Positions 1 through 7,356 of a DNA stretch of 13,004 nt are shown here, piece after piece (the stretch's first letter is position 1; each line of letters starts with the position of its first letter). The translations under genes were made by a program, and so were the position numbers. Under the pieces are notes generated by a model that saw only the letters and a program-made list of their open reading frames with translations, did not search any database and had not been told where the DNA came from. This DNA is from Pavlovales sp. CCMP2436 (taxonomy: Eukaryota; Haptophyta; Pavlovophyceae; Pavlovales). Location: the NCBI GenBank assembly GCA_026770615.1, contig MU631958.1, positions 1 through 13,004 of the forward strand. The letters run 5' to 3'.

Positions 1-1420
1 CGGCAGGCGCGTTGCAGCCGGCGCCGTCTCCTTGTAGCGGTGCGGGCAGTCCTGCCTGAGGTGGCCGAGCACGCCGCAGCTGAAGCAGGTCTTGCTCTTG
101 AGCCACTCGGTGCGGACGCGCTCAGCGTCTACAACGTGCGCGAATATGGACGCAGCCTCGCGCGGCGCGCGAGAGAGCTCGGCTTACCCCGAGCTTGACT
201 TTGTCGAGCAGACTGAGTGCCAACACGAAATCGTCGTACGACTTCTCCGTGATGGCTGCCACCTTGAGCTCCTTGAAGCGTGCGATGATCACGCTGTTCT
301 CGAGGGTCGGCACCACGGAATCGAGCAGCACGTACAGCTTCTCCGCTGCCGGCGTCATGGGTATGGCGCCCGCGTCGATGCGTGCCACTTCCATCGCTGC
401 GATGCCTTCCTCGAGCGAGAGCGTGCGCCCAAAGAGCGTCGAGTTGAGGCGGACCGCGCTCCAGAGCTTGACGGCGTGGCCGAGGTCCGCCTGCTGCGCC
501 TTGCTCGTCCACTGCACCCAGATCAGCCTGAAGCAGCCGGAGAGCGAGATGGAGTTGGACTCGGCGCGCACCAACTGCTTGAGCGCTGCCATGGCCTCGG
601 TCATCAGCCTGCAGTGCAGGTGACCCATGAAATCGACCTCCGTCTTCTTGTAGTAGGCCTCCCGCACCTCGAGGAACGAGTTGTAGATGCCGTACTGCGA
701 CTTTGCCTTGACCTCTGCCACCTTGGCCTCGGCAGTGGAGTAGACCTGGTCAATCTCGGCGAGGCGGTTGCTCTCGATGAACGTCAGGTTGAGCTCAAGA
801 TAGCTCACCACGCTCGCCTTGCCGGTGTAGATCAGCGGCTTGACGACGGTAGCCACCGCGGCGGGCGATGCGGCTGGGCTGCGCAGCGCGGGCGTGGTCT
901 GCGACGTAGCGCGCGTCAGAGGCGGCGACAGCGAGCGTGCCCGCACCGGCTTCACCGCCATGGAGGCCTCCAGCGCGACGCTCGTCGCTTGCGCGAAGAG
1001 CTGGGCTGCCAACGCCTCCTCGTGTTCAGTGGTGATCTTGGACTTGTCGCACGTCGCCTGCAAGTTGATCTTGCTTATCTTGTCAGCTGCGACCTTGTTG
1101 ATCGCCGAGATCTGGTCCTCCATCTGGTGGAACTTGGCCAGCTTGTCGTCGTGGGGAGATATGAGCGCGGTTGCGTACTCATCCTGAGTGAGCAGCTTCA
1201 AGCGGCCCGTCGCGATGCCATCCTTGTCGAGCTCGTTGCCGACAAAGCCCTGCGCGAGCGTCGCGTCCTTGTCCGTGAGCACCTGGAACTCGCGCATCAT
1301 CCCCTGGAAGACCGACGGCTTGTTGATGTCCGAGAGGCGGATGCGCGAGTTGTCCTTGCTGTCGTTGCTCCGAGTCGGAGCTGCGTGACCGGCACGGGGG
1401 GAGCCCCCCGATTCATGCAT
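1..1420 (-). CDS. Retrotransposon Gag-like protein with CCHC zinc knuckle, partial, frame broken
   Basis: The minus strand is open from an ATG at 1420 to a stop at 122 (432 codons). The product is rich in Ala, Lys, Glu and Leu, has long helix-like stretches, and has no signal peptide or membrane segment. After a one-base change of frame, positions 120-1 encode CFSCGVLGHLRQDC, a perfect C-x2-C-x4-H-x4-C zinc knuckle. That motif is typical of Gag nucleocapsid domains of LTR retrotransposons, which bind the element's RNA during particle assembly. The knuckle frame is already open upstream (about 165-121) and reads EAASIFAHVVDAERVRTEW, which looks like genuine coding sequence. A single-base indel near 150-190 is therefore the simplest reading. 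A 67-bp GTAAGC...GAG intron (121-187) would also restore frame. Pol is off the window. Assignment as Gag rests on the knuckle plus general composition. Confidence 0.68.
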
Positions 1421-1448
1421 GTTGGTGTTCGCCGGTCGCTCCGTCTCT

Positions 1449-1494
1449 CCTCTAGTCCTTGCGGCGCTAGAGGGTGCCCGTCGTCTCGACGGGC
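1449..1494. other. Two adjacent perfect hairpins in the Gag leader
   Basis: The first hairpin has 7-bp arms at 1449-1455 and 1467-1473 with an 11-nt loop. The second has 8-bp arms at 1476-1483 and 1487-1494 with a 3-nt loop. They lie 29-75 nt upstream of the Gag start codon on the minus strand. In retroelement RNA this is where structured leader or packaging signals commonly sit; that role is inference. Confidence 0.5.
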
Positions 1495-1620
1495 GGCAGG
1501 ATCAAATACAGCGAGTTAGAGCTTCACGAGCGATCAGTGCAAGGCGATCAGCGGCGGACGGCAAACTGAGCGATCACTGAGTGGCAATCACAATTTAAAC
1601 TGAGCCAGAGTTGTGGCCAG

Positions 1621-1774
1621 TAAGTGTGTGCGGTGCTGTGTGCTGCGGGCAGGCATGTAGGCAGTATAGCTTGAGTATATGCAATAGCTAAGAGCATTAA
1701 GTGTGTGCAGTGCTGTGTGCTGCGGGCAGGCATATAGGCAGTATAGCTTGAGTATCTGCAATAGCTAAGAGCAT
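1621..1774. repeat. Tandem duplication, two 77-bp units
   Basis: Unit 1 is 1621-1697 and unit 2 is 1698-1774. They differ at only about three positions, so the duplication is recent compared with the other repeats here. The unit has no open reading frame of note. Its place upstream of Gag suggests a duplicated LTR or promoter segment, but nothing in it identifies a binding site. Confidence 0.85.
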
Positions 1775-1910
1775 ATACAAGAGCCATACCTACAACACTC
1801 ATGTGATAAAGACGCAATCGCTGATTCTATCTATTTAATATTAAAAGATATGAGATATGGCTTCAAGAGTAAGTTTATTACGAATAAATGTATAGCTTCA
1901 CCAGCAACCC

Positions 1911-1953
1911 ACTGAGATGGGCAGCGGAGCGAGCAGCCCCCGCTGGAGGCAAA
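1911..1953 (+). repeat. Left arm of a ~1-kb-spaced inverted repeat
   Basis: Positions 1911-1953 match the reverse complement of 2924-2966 over roughly 43-50 nt with about ten differences. The core shared block is ten or more G/C-rich bases (AGCCCCCGCTGGAGGC). The two arms bracket about 0.97 kb that includes an AT-rich palindrome, a GC hairpin and one copy of dispersed repeat family A. This could be the terminal inverted repeats of a small non-autonomous DNA element, or two copies of a shorter repeat in opposite orientation. Confidence 0.55.
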
Positions 1954-1984
1954 GCGATCAGTAGTCGTACTATTTTACGAACCC

Positions 1985-2009
1985 TATTTAATTAGTATAT
2001 AATTAAATA
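1985..2009. other. AT-only palindrome, 10-bp arms
   Basis: TATTTAATTA at 1985-1994 is perfectly complementary to TAATTAAATA at 2000-2009, with a 5-nt spacer. The surrounding DNA is AT-rich, so some palindromy is expected by chance. No gene or repeat explains it. Confidence 0.5.
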
Positions 2010-2102
2010 AAGCTGTATATTAGTTATTAACCGCTTTCCCGGGCGTGAAGTGGGGTGATATCCCGCACCTGGGGCAAGGAGCCCGACGGAGCCCGACGGT
2101 GA

Positions 2103-2129
2103 TGCCCGAGGTAGGGTTTACCTCGGGCA
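2103..2129. other. GC-rich perfect hairpin, 11-bp stem
   Basis: Arms at 2103-2113 (TGCCCGAGGTA) and 2119-2129 are perfect complements with a 5-nt loop. It is followed by an A-run on the plus strand. It lies between the inverted-repeat arms at 1911 and 2966 and may be an internal structure of that element. A bacterial-type terminator is not expected in this eukaryotic setting. Confidence 0.55.
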
Positions 2130-2313
2130 GACAAAAAATTGGTGATACCCGGGGATAGACCCACCACCCCTGAATGCGGGCAACTGCACATGGCACATCG
2201 GGTTCGCGGGGCGCTGGTGTGCTATATGCAGTGGCCCGCCTCTGTAATATTAATGAAGGGGGTTTCAGGCTGGCGGTGTTTCAAGCCAAGCCTGTATATA
2301 TCAATCGCTCAGC

Positions 2314-2390
2314 ACGGCGGATTCACTCGCGAAAGTAACGTCGTTATGAACCAATGACGACGAGAGGACTCGAGTGGAATGAATTATAAA
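2314..2390 (+). repeat. Dispersed repeat family C, plus-strand copy
   Basis: This ~77-bp segment matches the reverse complement of 8407-8480, inside Utp21 intron 1, at about 85% by eye. The shared blocks include GGCGGATTCACT, GTCGTTATGAACC and GAGAGGACTCGAG. A shorter relative (the AATTTATTCCGCTCG end) occurs at 11267-11285. Confidence 0.75.
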
Positions 2391-2536
2391 TAGCAATCAG
2401 AACAGTCAGATGCCAGCTTGAATCCCTATTATAAATATATAGTGTGCGAGAGGCGACATGTCTGGCGGGAGCACACCCGGCTTGATACAGGCTCAGTTTC
2501 TTGACGATGCGGTTTCTTACTGCCAGCGACCCCCTG

Positions 2537-2883
2537 TATGATGCCACTTCTACCGTTGCAGTTCTGCATCCAGGAGGCCCCGGATGTCAGCGTCTGAGCG
2601 TCACTCTGTTGAGTTCCAGCGTCACCTTGCGGTGATACCAAAACGCCGACTGAGCTCCAAAGCAGGCAATTTCGTTTCGGGTTTGTTTGAAGATAGGTTC
2701 CACTGCGGTGTCTCGCTCCTCGCAGCGACGCAGTCCACATTGCGCCGCAAGACAGTACTGTAAGTCATCGGGAAGCGCATTGCAATGCTGGAGCATGCCC
2801 GCAGACGCCAGTTGCGAGATGGCGAGTTGTCGGGCCGAGGGCTGTCTGTCAAATTGCAGCACGGAGCCCGGGATCCGGAGCAA
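2537..2883 (+). repeat. Dispersed repeat family A, copy 1 (long)
   Basis: This ~345-bp segment is a direct repeat of 3061-3404. It starts near ATGCCACTTCTACCG and ends near the CCGGGATCCGG block. Several short open frames in it are non-homologous shadows; no conserved protein is apparent. Two shortened copies lie in Utp21 introns (9432-9523 inverted, 10020-10128 direct). Confidence 0.85.
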
Positions 2884-2923
2884 TAGGGGTAGATTTTTTT
2901 TAATTTACGGCACCTGATTGCTT

Positions 2924-2966
2924 CGCCTCCAGCGGGGGCTAATCGCTCAGCTTCCCATCTCAGTCC
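2924..2966 (-). repeat. Right arm of the ~1-kb-spaced inverted repeat
   Basis: This is the reverse-complement partner of 1911-1953. It is followed at once by a G-run (2976-2993, twelve G, one C, five G) that could form a G-quadruplex. Confidence 0.55.
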
Positions 2967-3060
2967 GGTGACCGTGGGGGGGGGGGGCGGGGGTCTCGAG
3001 GTCGGTCTCGTCAACGCGTTCGTATTTTTAAAATTCACTTATTTATTAGTTATGTTATTT

Positions 3061-3404
3061 TATAATGCCACTTCTACCGCCTGGGGCGCAGTTTCTGCGT
3101 CCAGGTGGCCCTGGGTGTCAGCGTCTGAGCGTCACGCTGTTGTGTTTCGGCGTCATTTGCGGTGATACCAAAGCGCCGACAGAGCTCCGAAGCAGGCGAT
3201 TTCGTTTCGGGTTTGTTTGAAGATAGGTTCCACTGCGGTGTCTCGCAACACGCAGCGACGCGGTCCACATTGCGTCGCATGACAGTGTAAGTCATCGGGT
3301 AGCCCAATTGCATTGCCGAAGCACGCACGCAGATGCCAGTTGTGATATGGAAGGTCGTCGGGTCGAGGGCTGTCAGATGTCAGCACTGGATGGTCCGGAA
3401 TCCG
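3061..3404 (+). repeat. Dispersed repeat family A, copy 2 (long)
   Basis: This direct repeat of 2537-2883 is about 80-85% identical by eye, with several small indels. It runs straight into the long inverted-repeat arm that starts near 3390, so family A may be the edge of a larger composite element. Confidence 0.85.
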
Positions 3405-4165
3405 GGAAGAGCGTCCGACGTCGGTTGCTTTGGCGGTGGTGTTGCGTTCGCCTTGGACATCCGGAACTCGGCTTCACCTTGTGGCCGGAAAGCACGTGAG
3501 GCTCCGTCTGCTGCGCGTGCGAGTGGTGCTGCTGTGTTGGCCGTTAGCGCAGGTTGAGTATTAGTAAGTCCGAGCTGCTTTGCATAGCGATCTGCTCTGC
3601 ACGGCGTTTCGCCGTCAGGGCGAGTTGAGTACAGGGGATCGCGGGCAATAAGAAACCGTCGTGTTAAGAAACTGAGCCTCGTTTTTAGCCTTTCAATGGT
3701 AATTTTAACCAAAATTTAACCATTGTTTGTATGTAAATTGCTAAGAAACTCAGCCTCAGCCTCAAAACCCGCCGTTCCTATTGCTCGCGATCCCTTGTAA
3801 GTCTGCGCTGTTCTGCATGTCGATCTACTCTGCACGGCGTCTCAGCACCAGATCGGTCAGCAAAAAATCAGTCGACGGCGGATCGGGCGGTCGACGTGGG
3901 TTGGAAATGGCGCCTCCTCCCCCCCCATCTCACTGTTCCGTAAAAATGCGGCTGCAGCTGCGGCTGCGAGCGGAGGACCAGCGTGGAACTCGATGAGATC
4001 ATGCAATATGCTAACATCAAGGTCCAGGGAGATCGCGCAAGTGGTGCCGCTGAAACCTTGAGATCGTCTTCGTCTGCCTCTTCGCCTGGAACATCGCTCT
4101 AAGCGATCTGGCGGAATGTAGCCTCTCCACAGAAGTCAGAGCGCAGCGCGCTCGTCGATCTGCGG
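3390..4165 (+). repeat. Left arm of a long inverted repeat flanking MATE exon 3
   Basis: Two blocks, about 3390-3540 and 3845-4165, match the reverse complement of 5505-6050. The 3845-4165 block is very similar (near 88% by eye, with shared stretches such as GTTCCGTAAAAATGCGGC). About 300 bp between the blocks (3540-3845) is absent from the other arm, so this arm gained, or the other lost, a segment. The extra segment repeats a short motif (CTGCACGGCGT at about 3597 and 3831). No intact coding sequence is shared by both arms. Confidence 0.85.
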
Positions 4166-4335
4166 CGATGACGTCGCTATCATTTTTTTTTTACACTTAG
4201 TTACTATGAGTTTGTTTATTATTAACCATTTTCAAATGCCGTGAGAATGGTGAACAGGCACTGCGCCCGCGCTGACGGCGTGGAATCTATGACTATGATT
4301 GAAGTCGCACGCCAGAGCGCAGCCCGGCGGCCCTA
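4166..4335 (-). promoter_or_regulatory. 3' flank/UTR of the MATE gene with candidate polyadenylation signal
   Basis: Reading on the minus strand, an AATAAA hexamer lies at 4220-4215, about 116 nt after the stop codon, followed by an A-run (4179-4189 as T on the plus strand). Whether this lineage uses AATAAA is unknown, so this is a candidate only. Confidence 0.35.
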
Positions 4336-7093
4336 TCACGCAGCGGTGGCCCCCAAGCCGGGGTTCTCACCAGGCAGTTCCGGGGCCTCTCCCTGGGCCG
4401 GGCGCTGCCACGGTGTGGGGACGACGCCGATCGCAATGGCGCGCACTGTGAACTGGAGGCAGCGGACGAGCTGGAACAAAGCCAGCGCGGTCCAGACCGC
4501 CCGCAGCCCCAGCGCGCGCTGTTTGACGTAGAGCAGCCCGGAGACGAAGACGCAGATGTTGACCGCGTAGCCACTGCACAGGTACTTGAGGTCGCGGCTC
4601 GAAAGCAACACGCCCTCGGAGAACATCGTTAGCGAGTGGATCGAGAGGCCCGCCCACACGAACGGCGCCGTCGCCGAGATCTGAGCGAGCACCGCCACGT
4701 CTGGCGTGAATAGCGCGCCGCCTCGACTGGCCGCGATGGACGCGAGGGTCGCCGTGAGCAGTCCGGCGACCGTGGAGGCGCTCACGAGCTTCGTGGCGAG
4801 CTGCCGGCTGGCAAGGGTGAGTCGGCCGTCCTTGGCAGAGCGGCTCGCGGGCAGGAACGCTTGCACGGTCTGGCTGAGGGAGTCGCCCACTTTGCAGGAC
4901 ATGTAGAAAATGGTGGTCAGCACCTGGTGCGCTGCGAGCGCCAAGAGCCCGCTCGAGGTGACGGCTACCGTCATCATGTTGTAACATAGCATCTTGCCGA
5001 GCTGCACGAAGAAGAGCGGCCCGGCGAACGAGACGAAGCCGCGGAGCAGCGACATGTTCGGGCGGGAGAAGAGGTCTTTCTCCGAGGTCGGGGAGAGTTT
5101 GCGCCGCCGCTTGCCCAGCGCTAGGACGAGAAGCAGCGCCTGTACCACCTGGCTCGCGAGCGTGGCGTACGCGGCTCCCACGATTCCCATGCGCAGCTGG
5201 ATGCAGGCGTACGCATCGAGGGCCAAGTTGAGGACGCCGCCACCCGCCACGGCGATTAAAGGCGAGAGCGGGTCCTTGGTAGCCTGCAGTGCGCTCTGAG
5301 ACACCATCGAGAGCAGCGCGAAGGGTATGCCGATCACGCGGACACGAAGGTAGGCGTAGGCGGCGGCGAGAACCTTGGGCGAACCGCTCGATCCGAGCAC
5401 AAGGGCAAGCAGGGATTTACCTGATTATTATTATTATTATTGTTATGAGTATTTTATGTTTTGCATGGCCACGCACCTCCTCCTTTTCTAAAATGAGAAT
5501 GTGACACGTCGTCTCGCCCCGGAGCGAGGAGCGCGCTGCGCTCCGACCTCTGTGGAGAAGCTGCATTCCGCCACATCGCCTAGAGTGATGTTCCAGGCGA
5601 TGAAGCAGACGAAGACGACCCCAAGGCTTCAGCGGCACCACTTGCGCGACCTCCCTGGACCTTGATGTCAGCATACTGCATGACGTCATCGAGATCCACG
5701 CCGGTCTTCCGCTCGCAGCCGCAGCTGCAGCCGCATTTTTACGGAACAGCGAGACGGGGAAGGAGGAACCACTTCCAACCCACGTCGACGGCCCGATCCG
5801 CCGTCAACGGATCCCTCGCTAACCGATCTGGTGCTGCGCCAAGCGGAGCAATCCGCGATGCCGCAAGGCAGACCGACATAGAGCACCACTTGCATGCGCA
5901 GCAGGAGAAGCCACACGTGCTTTCTGGCCACAAAGTGGAGTCGAGGACCATGGGCGCCGGCAAGAAGGACAAGGCGAGCGCAGCTGCGCCACCGCCAAAG
6001 CCATCGACGCCGGCCGCCACGGATCCCGGGTCCAATGCTAACAGCGCTCGATCCGATGAAAGCCGATGTACGGCACGCTGCTACAGCGTCTCGTCCCGCC
6101 TGCTCGCAGGACTTGGAGATCGCATTCAGGTGCATCAAACGGGGGTCGCATCTCTCCCATATCACTCACTGACAGGCGGCGCATCGTGGGCCGTGTCGCC
6201 GTGTGGTTACCAGAGTACCAGTCGAGCACACACACAGTGAAGCCATCTTCATCAAGGCTGATTGCTGCTCAAGGGGGCTGAGCGCCCCCTTCCACTGCAG
6301 ATATCATGAAAGCCACCTCCCTCAACGCCGGGTGTGTTGAAGGGTCATACTAACTAACTAACTAACTGAATGAGAATAGCCTTTTGAAAAAGAAGAAGAA
6401 AAAAAAACCGTTGAGCCCGACGAGGAGCGCGAGTACGATGCCGAGGCAGAACGCCAGGAACTGCGCACTCGAGGCCGTCTCGAAGCCTGCACCTCAAGAC
6501 ACACGCACGCACGCGCACACACACACGCAGTACTGTCAGATCGGTTCGTGCTGCTCAAAAACACACGCACTCGCACACACACACAGTGCCGTCAGATCAG
6601 CTGACCCCAGAACCACACACACGCACGCACCGGCCTTGCTGTCGTTGCGCGCGATCGCAGCTGCCACCAATGACATCGTAGCGATCGAAACAAACGAAAA
6701 CAGGTAGACGGCCGTGTCCGCCACGAGCACGGCCGGCGCGAGCGACGCCAGCTCGAGCGTCGAGCCGAAGCGGCCAACGACCGATGTGTCCACCACACTC
6801 ATCACCTCCGAGGTGAGCGAGGCTGCCAGGCACGGGCCGGTGAAGGCGAGCAGCGTAAGGACGGAGGGGACGCGCGACTCCCTCGCGTCGCTTAATAGTT
6901 TTGGCTTCGGCTCGCCAGTGAGATCGCCGCCCACGGCGGGCGTGGCGATCATGCGCGCGGCGGCGGCGAGCGGCAGGGTCGAACGCCTTCTGCTGACAAC
7001 TGAAGGCGATGTGGCGAGGGCGGCCGCCGGCGAGGCCGCCGCCAGCAGCCCCGCCGCCGAGAGGAGCACAGCATTCAGCGCGAAGCCTCGCAT
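4336..7093 (-). CDS. MATE-family (DinF/DTX-like) transporter, three exons, possibly plastid-targeted
   Basis: Minus-strand exons are 7093-6631, 6486-6409 and 5420-4336. All joins use GT-AG and keep frame, giving 541 residues, a normal length for the family. MATE proteins are 12-helix membrane carriers that export organic cations, acids or metabolites using H+ or Na+ gradients. Exon 1 opens with MRGFALNAVLLSAAGLLAAA, a signal-peptide-like stretch, followed by an Arg/Ser/Ala-rich region. It then carries the first membrane segments with MSVVDTSVVGRFGSTLELAS, a typical MATE helix 1-2 signature. Exon 2 supplies one helix (AQFLAFCLGIVLALLVGLN). Exon 3 has the central motif YLRVRVIGIPFALLSMVSQS and the terminal GLRAVWTALALFQLVRCLQF. 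Starts upstream of 7093 lack ATG. The leader resembles that of plastid MATE proteins such as plant EDS5/DTX45-type, hence the inferred location. Substrate cannot be told. Confidence 0.88.
5505..6050 (-). repeat. Right arm of the long inverted repeat, inside MATE intron 2
   Basis: Its reverse complement aligns with 3390-3540 and 3845-4165. With the left arm it encloses about 1.3 kb that is almost exactly MATE exon 3. Arms this similar could pair in single-stranded DNA or in a read-through transcript. The arm overlaps no coding exon. Confidence 0.85.
6271..6291. other. Strong GC hairpin, 8-bp perfect stem
   Basis: AAGGGGGC and GCCCCCTT are separated by 5 nt. The hairpin lies inside MATE intron 2, next to the family B repeat, and may mark the end of that element. 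Confidence 0.6.
6295..6350 (-). repeat. Dispersed repeat family B, inverted copy
   Basis: On the minus strand it reads GACCCTTCAACACACCC, then a GGAGGTGGCTTTCATGATAT block. It is closely similar to 8067-8131 and less so to 8276-8335, both in Utp21 intron 1. The family is therefore spread between introns of the two genes in opposite orientations. Confidence 0.8.
6487..6630 (-). other. MATE intron 1 (144 bp) made of a GT-rich tandem duplication
   Basis: The donor GTGCGT is at 6630 and the acceptor GTGCAG ends at 6487. The plus strand shows long CA runs. Two copies of a ~51-bp unit containing GATCTGAC and a following GT run (minus strand) fill most of the intron. Both flanking exons are in phase 1. 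Confidence 0.75.
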
Positions 7094-7356
7094 TACGACC
7101 GCTCCGACTTCTTTTGAAAGTTTAAACTTTATCCCGCTCGGCACGGGAGAGCACGTCCGCAGCAGCCTCCCGCCAGCAGCTCCGCCGCCAGCAGCCCTGC
7201 CGCTGTCGTGCTATCTTTCATTACAACCAAGCTTGTTGAACGCGTTTAAAATTTTGTTATCGCCGATTTGCAGTGGTCTTTTAAAAGTTGGCGCGTTGCA
7301 CGGCCACGGGGAAGAGCCGTCCGACACTCTCGCAGCAAACCCCGCCGTGCGGAAGC
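7094..7356. promoter_or_regulatory. Divergent intergenic region, likely bidirectional promoter
   Basis: The start codons of the MATE gene (7093, minus) and Utp21 (7357, plus) are only 263 bp apart and point away from each other. Within it are a perfect 14-bp palindrome, AAAGTTTAAACTTT (7117-7130), a second TTTAAA-type block near 7250, and a perfect 10-bp palindrome, CTTTTAAAAG (7278-7287). These AT blocks stand out from the GC-rich surroundings. No ATG occurs between 7131 and 7356 on the plus strand, so 7357 is the first possible ATG for Utp21. Confidence 0.6.

Larger units (their letters stand above)
1..1814 (-). mobile_element. 5' part of an LTR-type retrotransposon (Gag plus leader), truncated by the window
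   Basis: The Gag frame with its zinc knuckle reads leftward, and the rest of the element would lie before position 1. Upstream of Gag on the minus strand come two hairpins (1449-1494) and a 77-bp tandem duplication (1621-1774), an arrangement that would suit a leader and LTR. I could not find a convincing primer-binding site or TG...CA LTR ends, so the right boundary is a guess. The broken frame suggests a decayed copy. Confidence 0.45.
5421..6408 (-). other. MATE intron 2 (988 bp), loaded with repeats
   Basis: The donor is GTTTTTTTT at 6408 and the acceptor ends TAATAATCAG at 5421. The phase-1 ends of exons 2 and 3 join to a Gly codon. Inside are the right arm of the long inverted repeat (5505-6050), a strong GC hairpin (6271-6291), an inverted copy of repeat family B (6295-6350) and a short CTAA run (6349-6365). 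Open frames here, including a 192-codon plus-strand one at 5662-6240, appear to be repeat sequence and are not preserved in the other arm. Confidence 0.8.

Noticed and set aside
92..1519. A 475-codon plus-strand open frame opposite Gag
   Set aside because: It mirrors the minus-strand Gag frame in GC-rich DNA, is full of Arg/Leu/His, and has no recognisable domain. The zinc knuckle supports the minus strand.
1548..1817. An 89-codon minus-strand open frame over the 77-bp tandem repeat
   Set aside because: The frame is produced by the repeat and has no plausible product.
5662..6240. A 192-codon open frame in MATE intron 2
   Set aside because: It lies mostly in the long inverted repeat and its counterpart in the other arm is broken. 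Composition is low-complexity and no family is recognised.
6271..6291. Rho-independent terminator
   Set aside because: The hairpin lies in a spliceosomal intron of a eukaryotic gene and lacks a following T-run.
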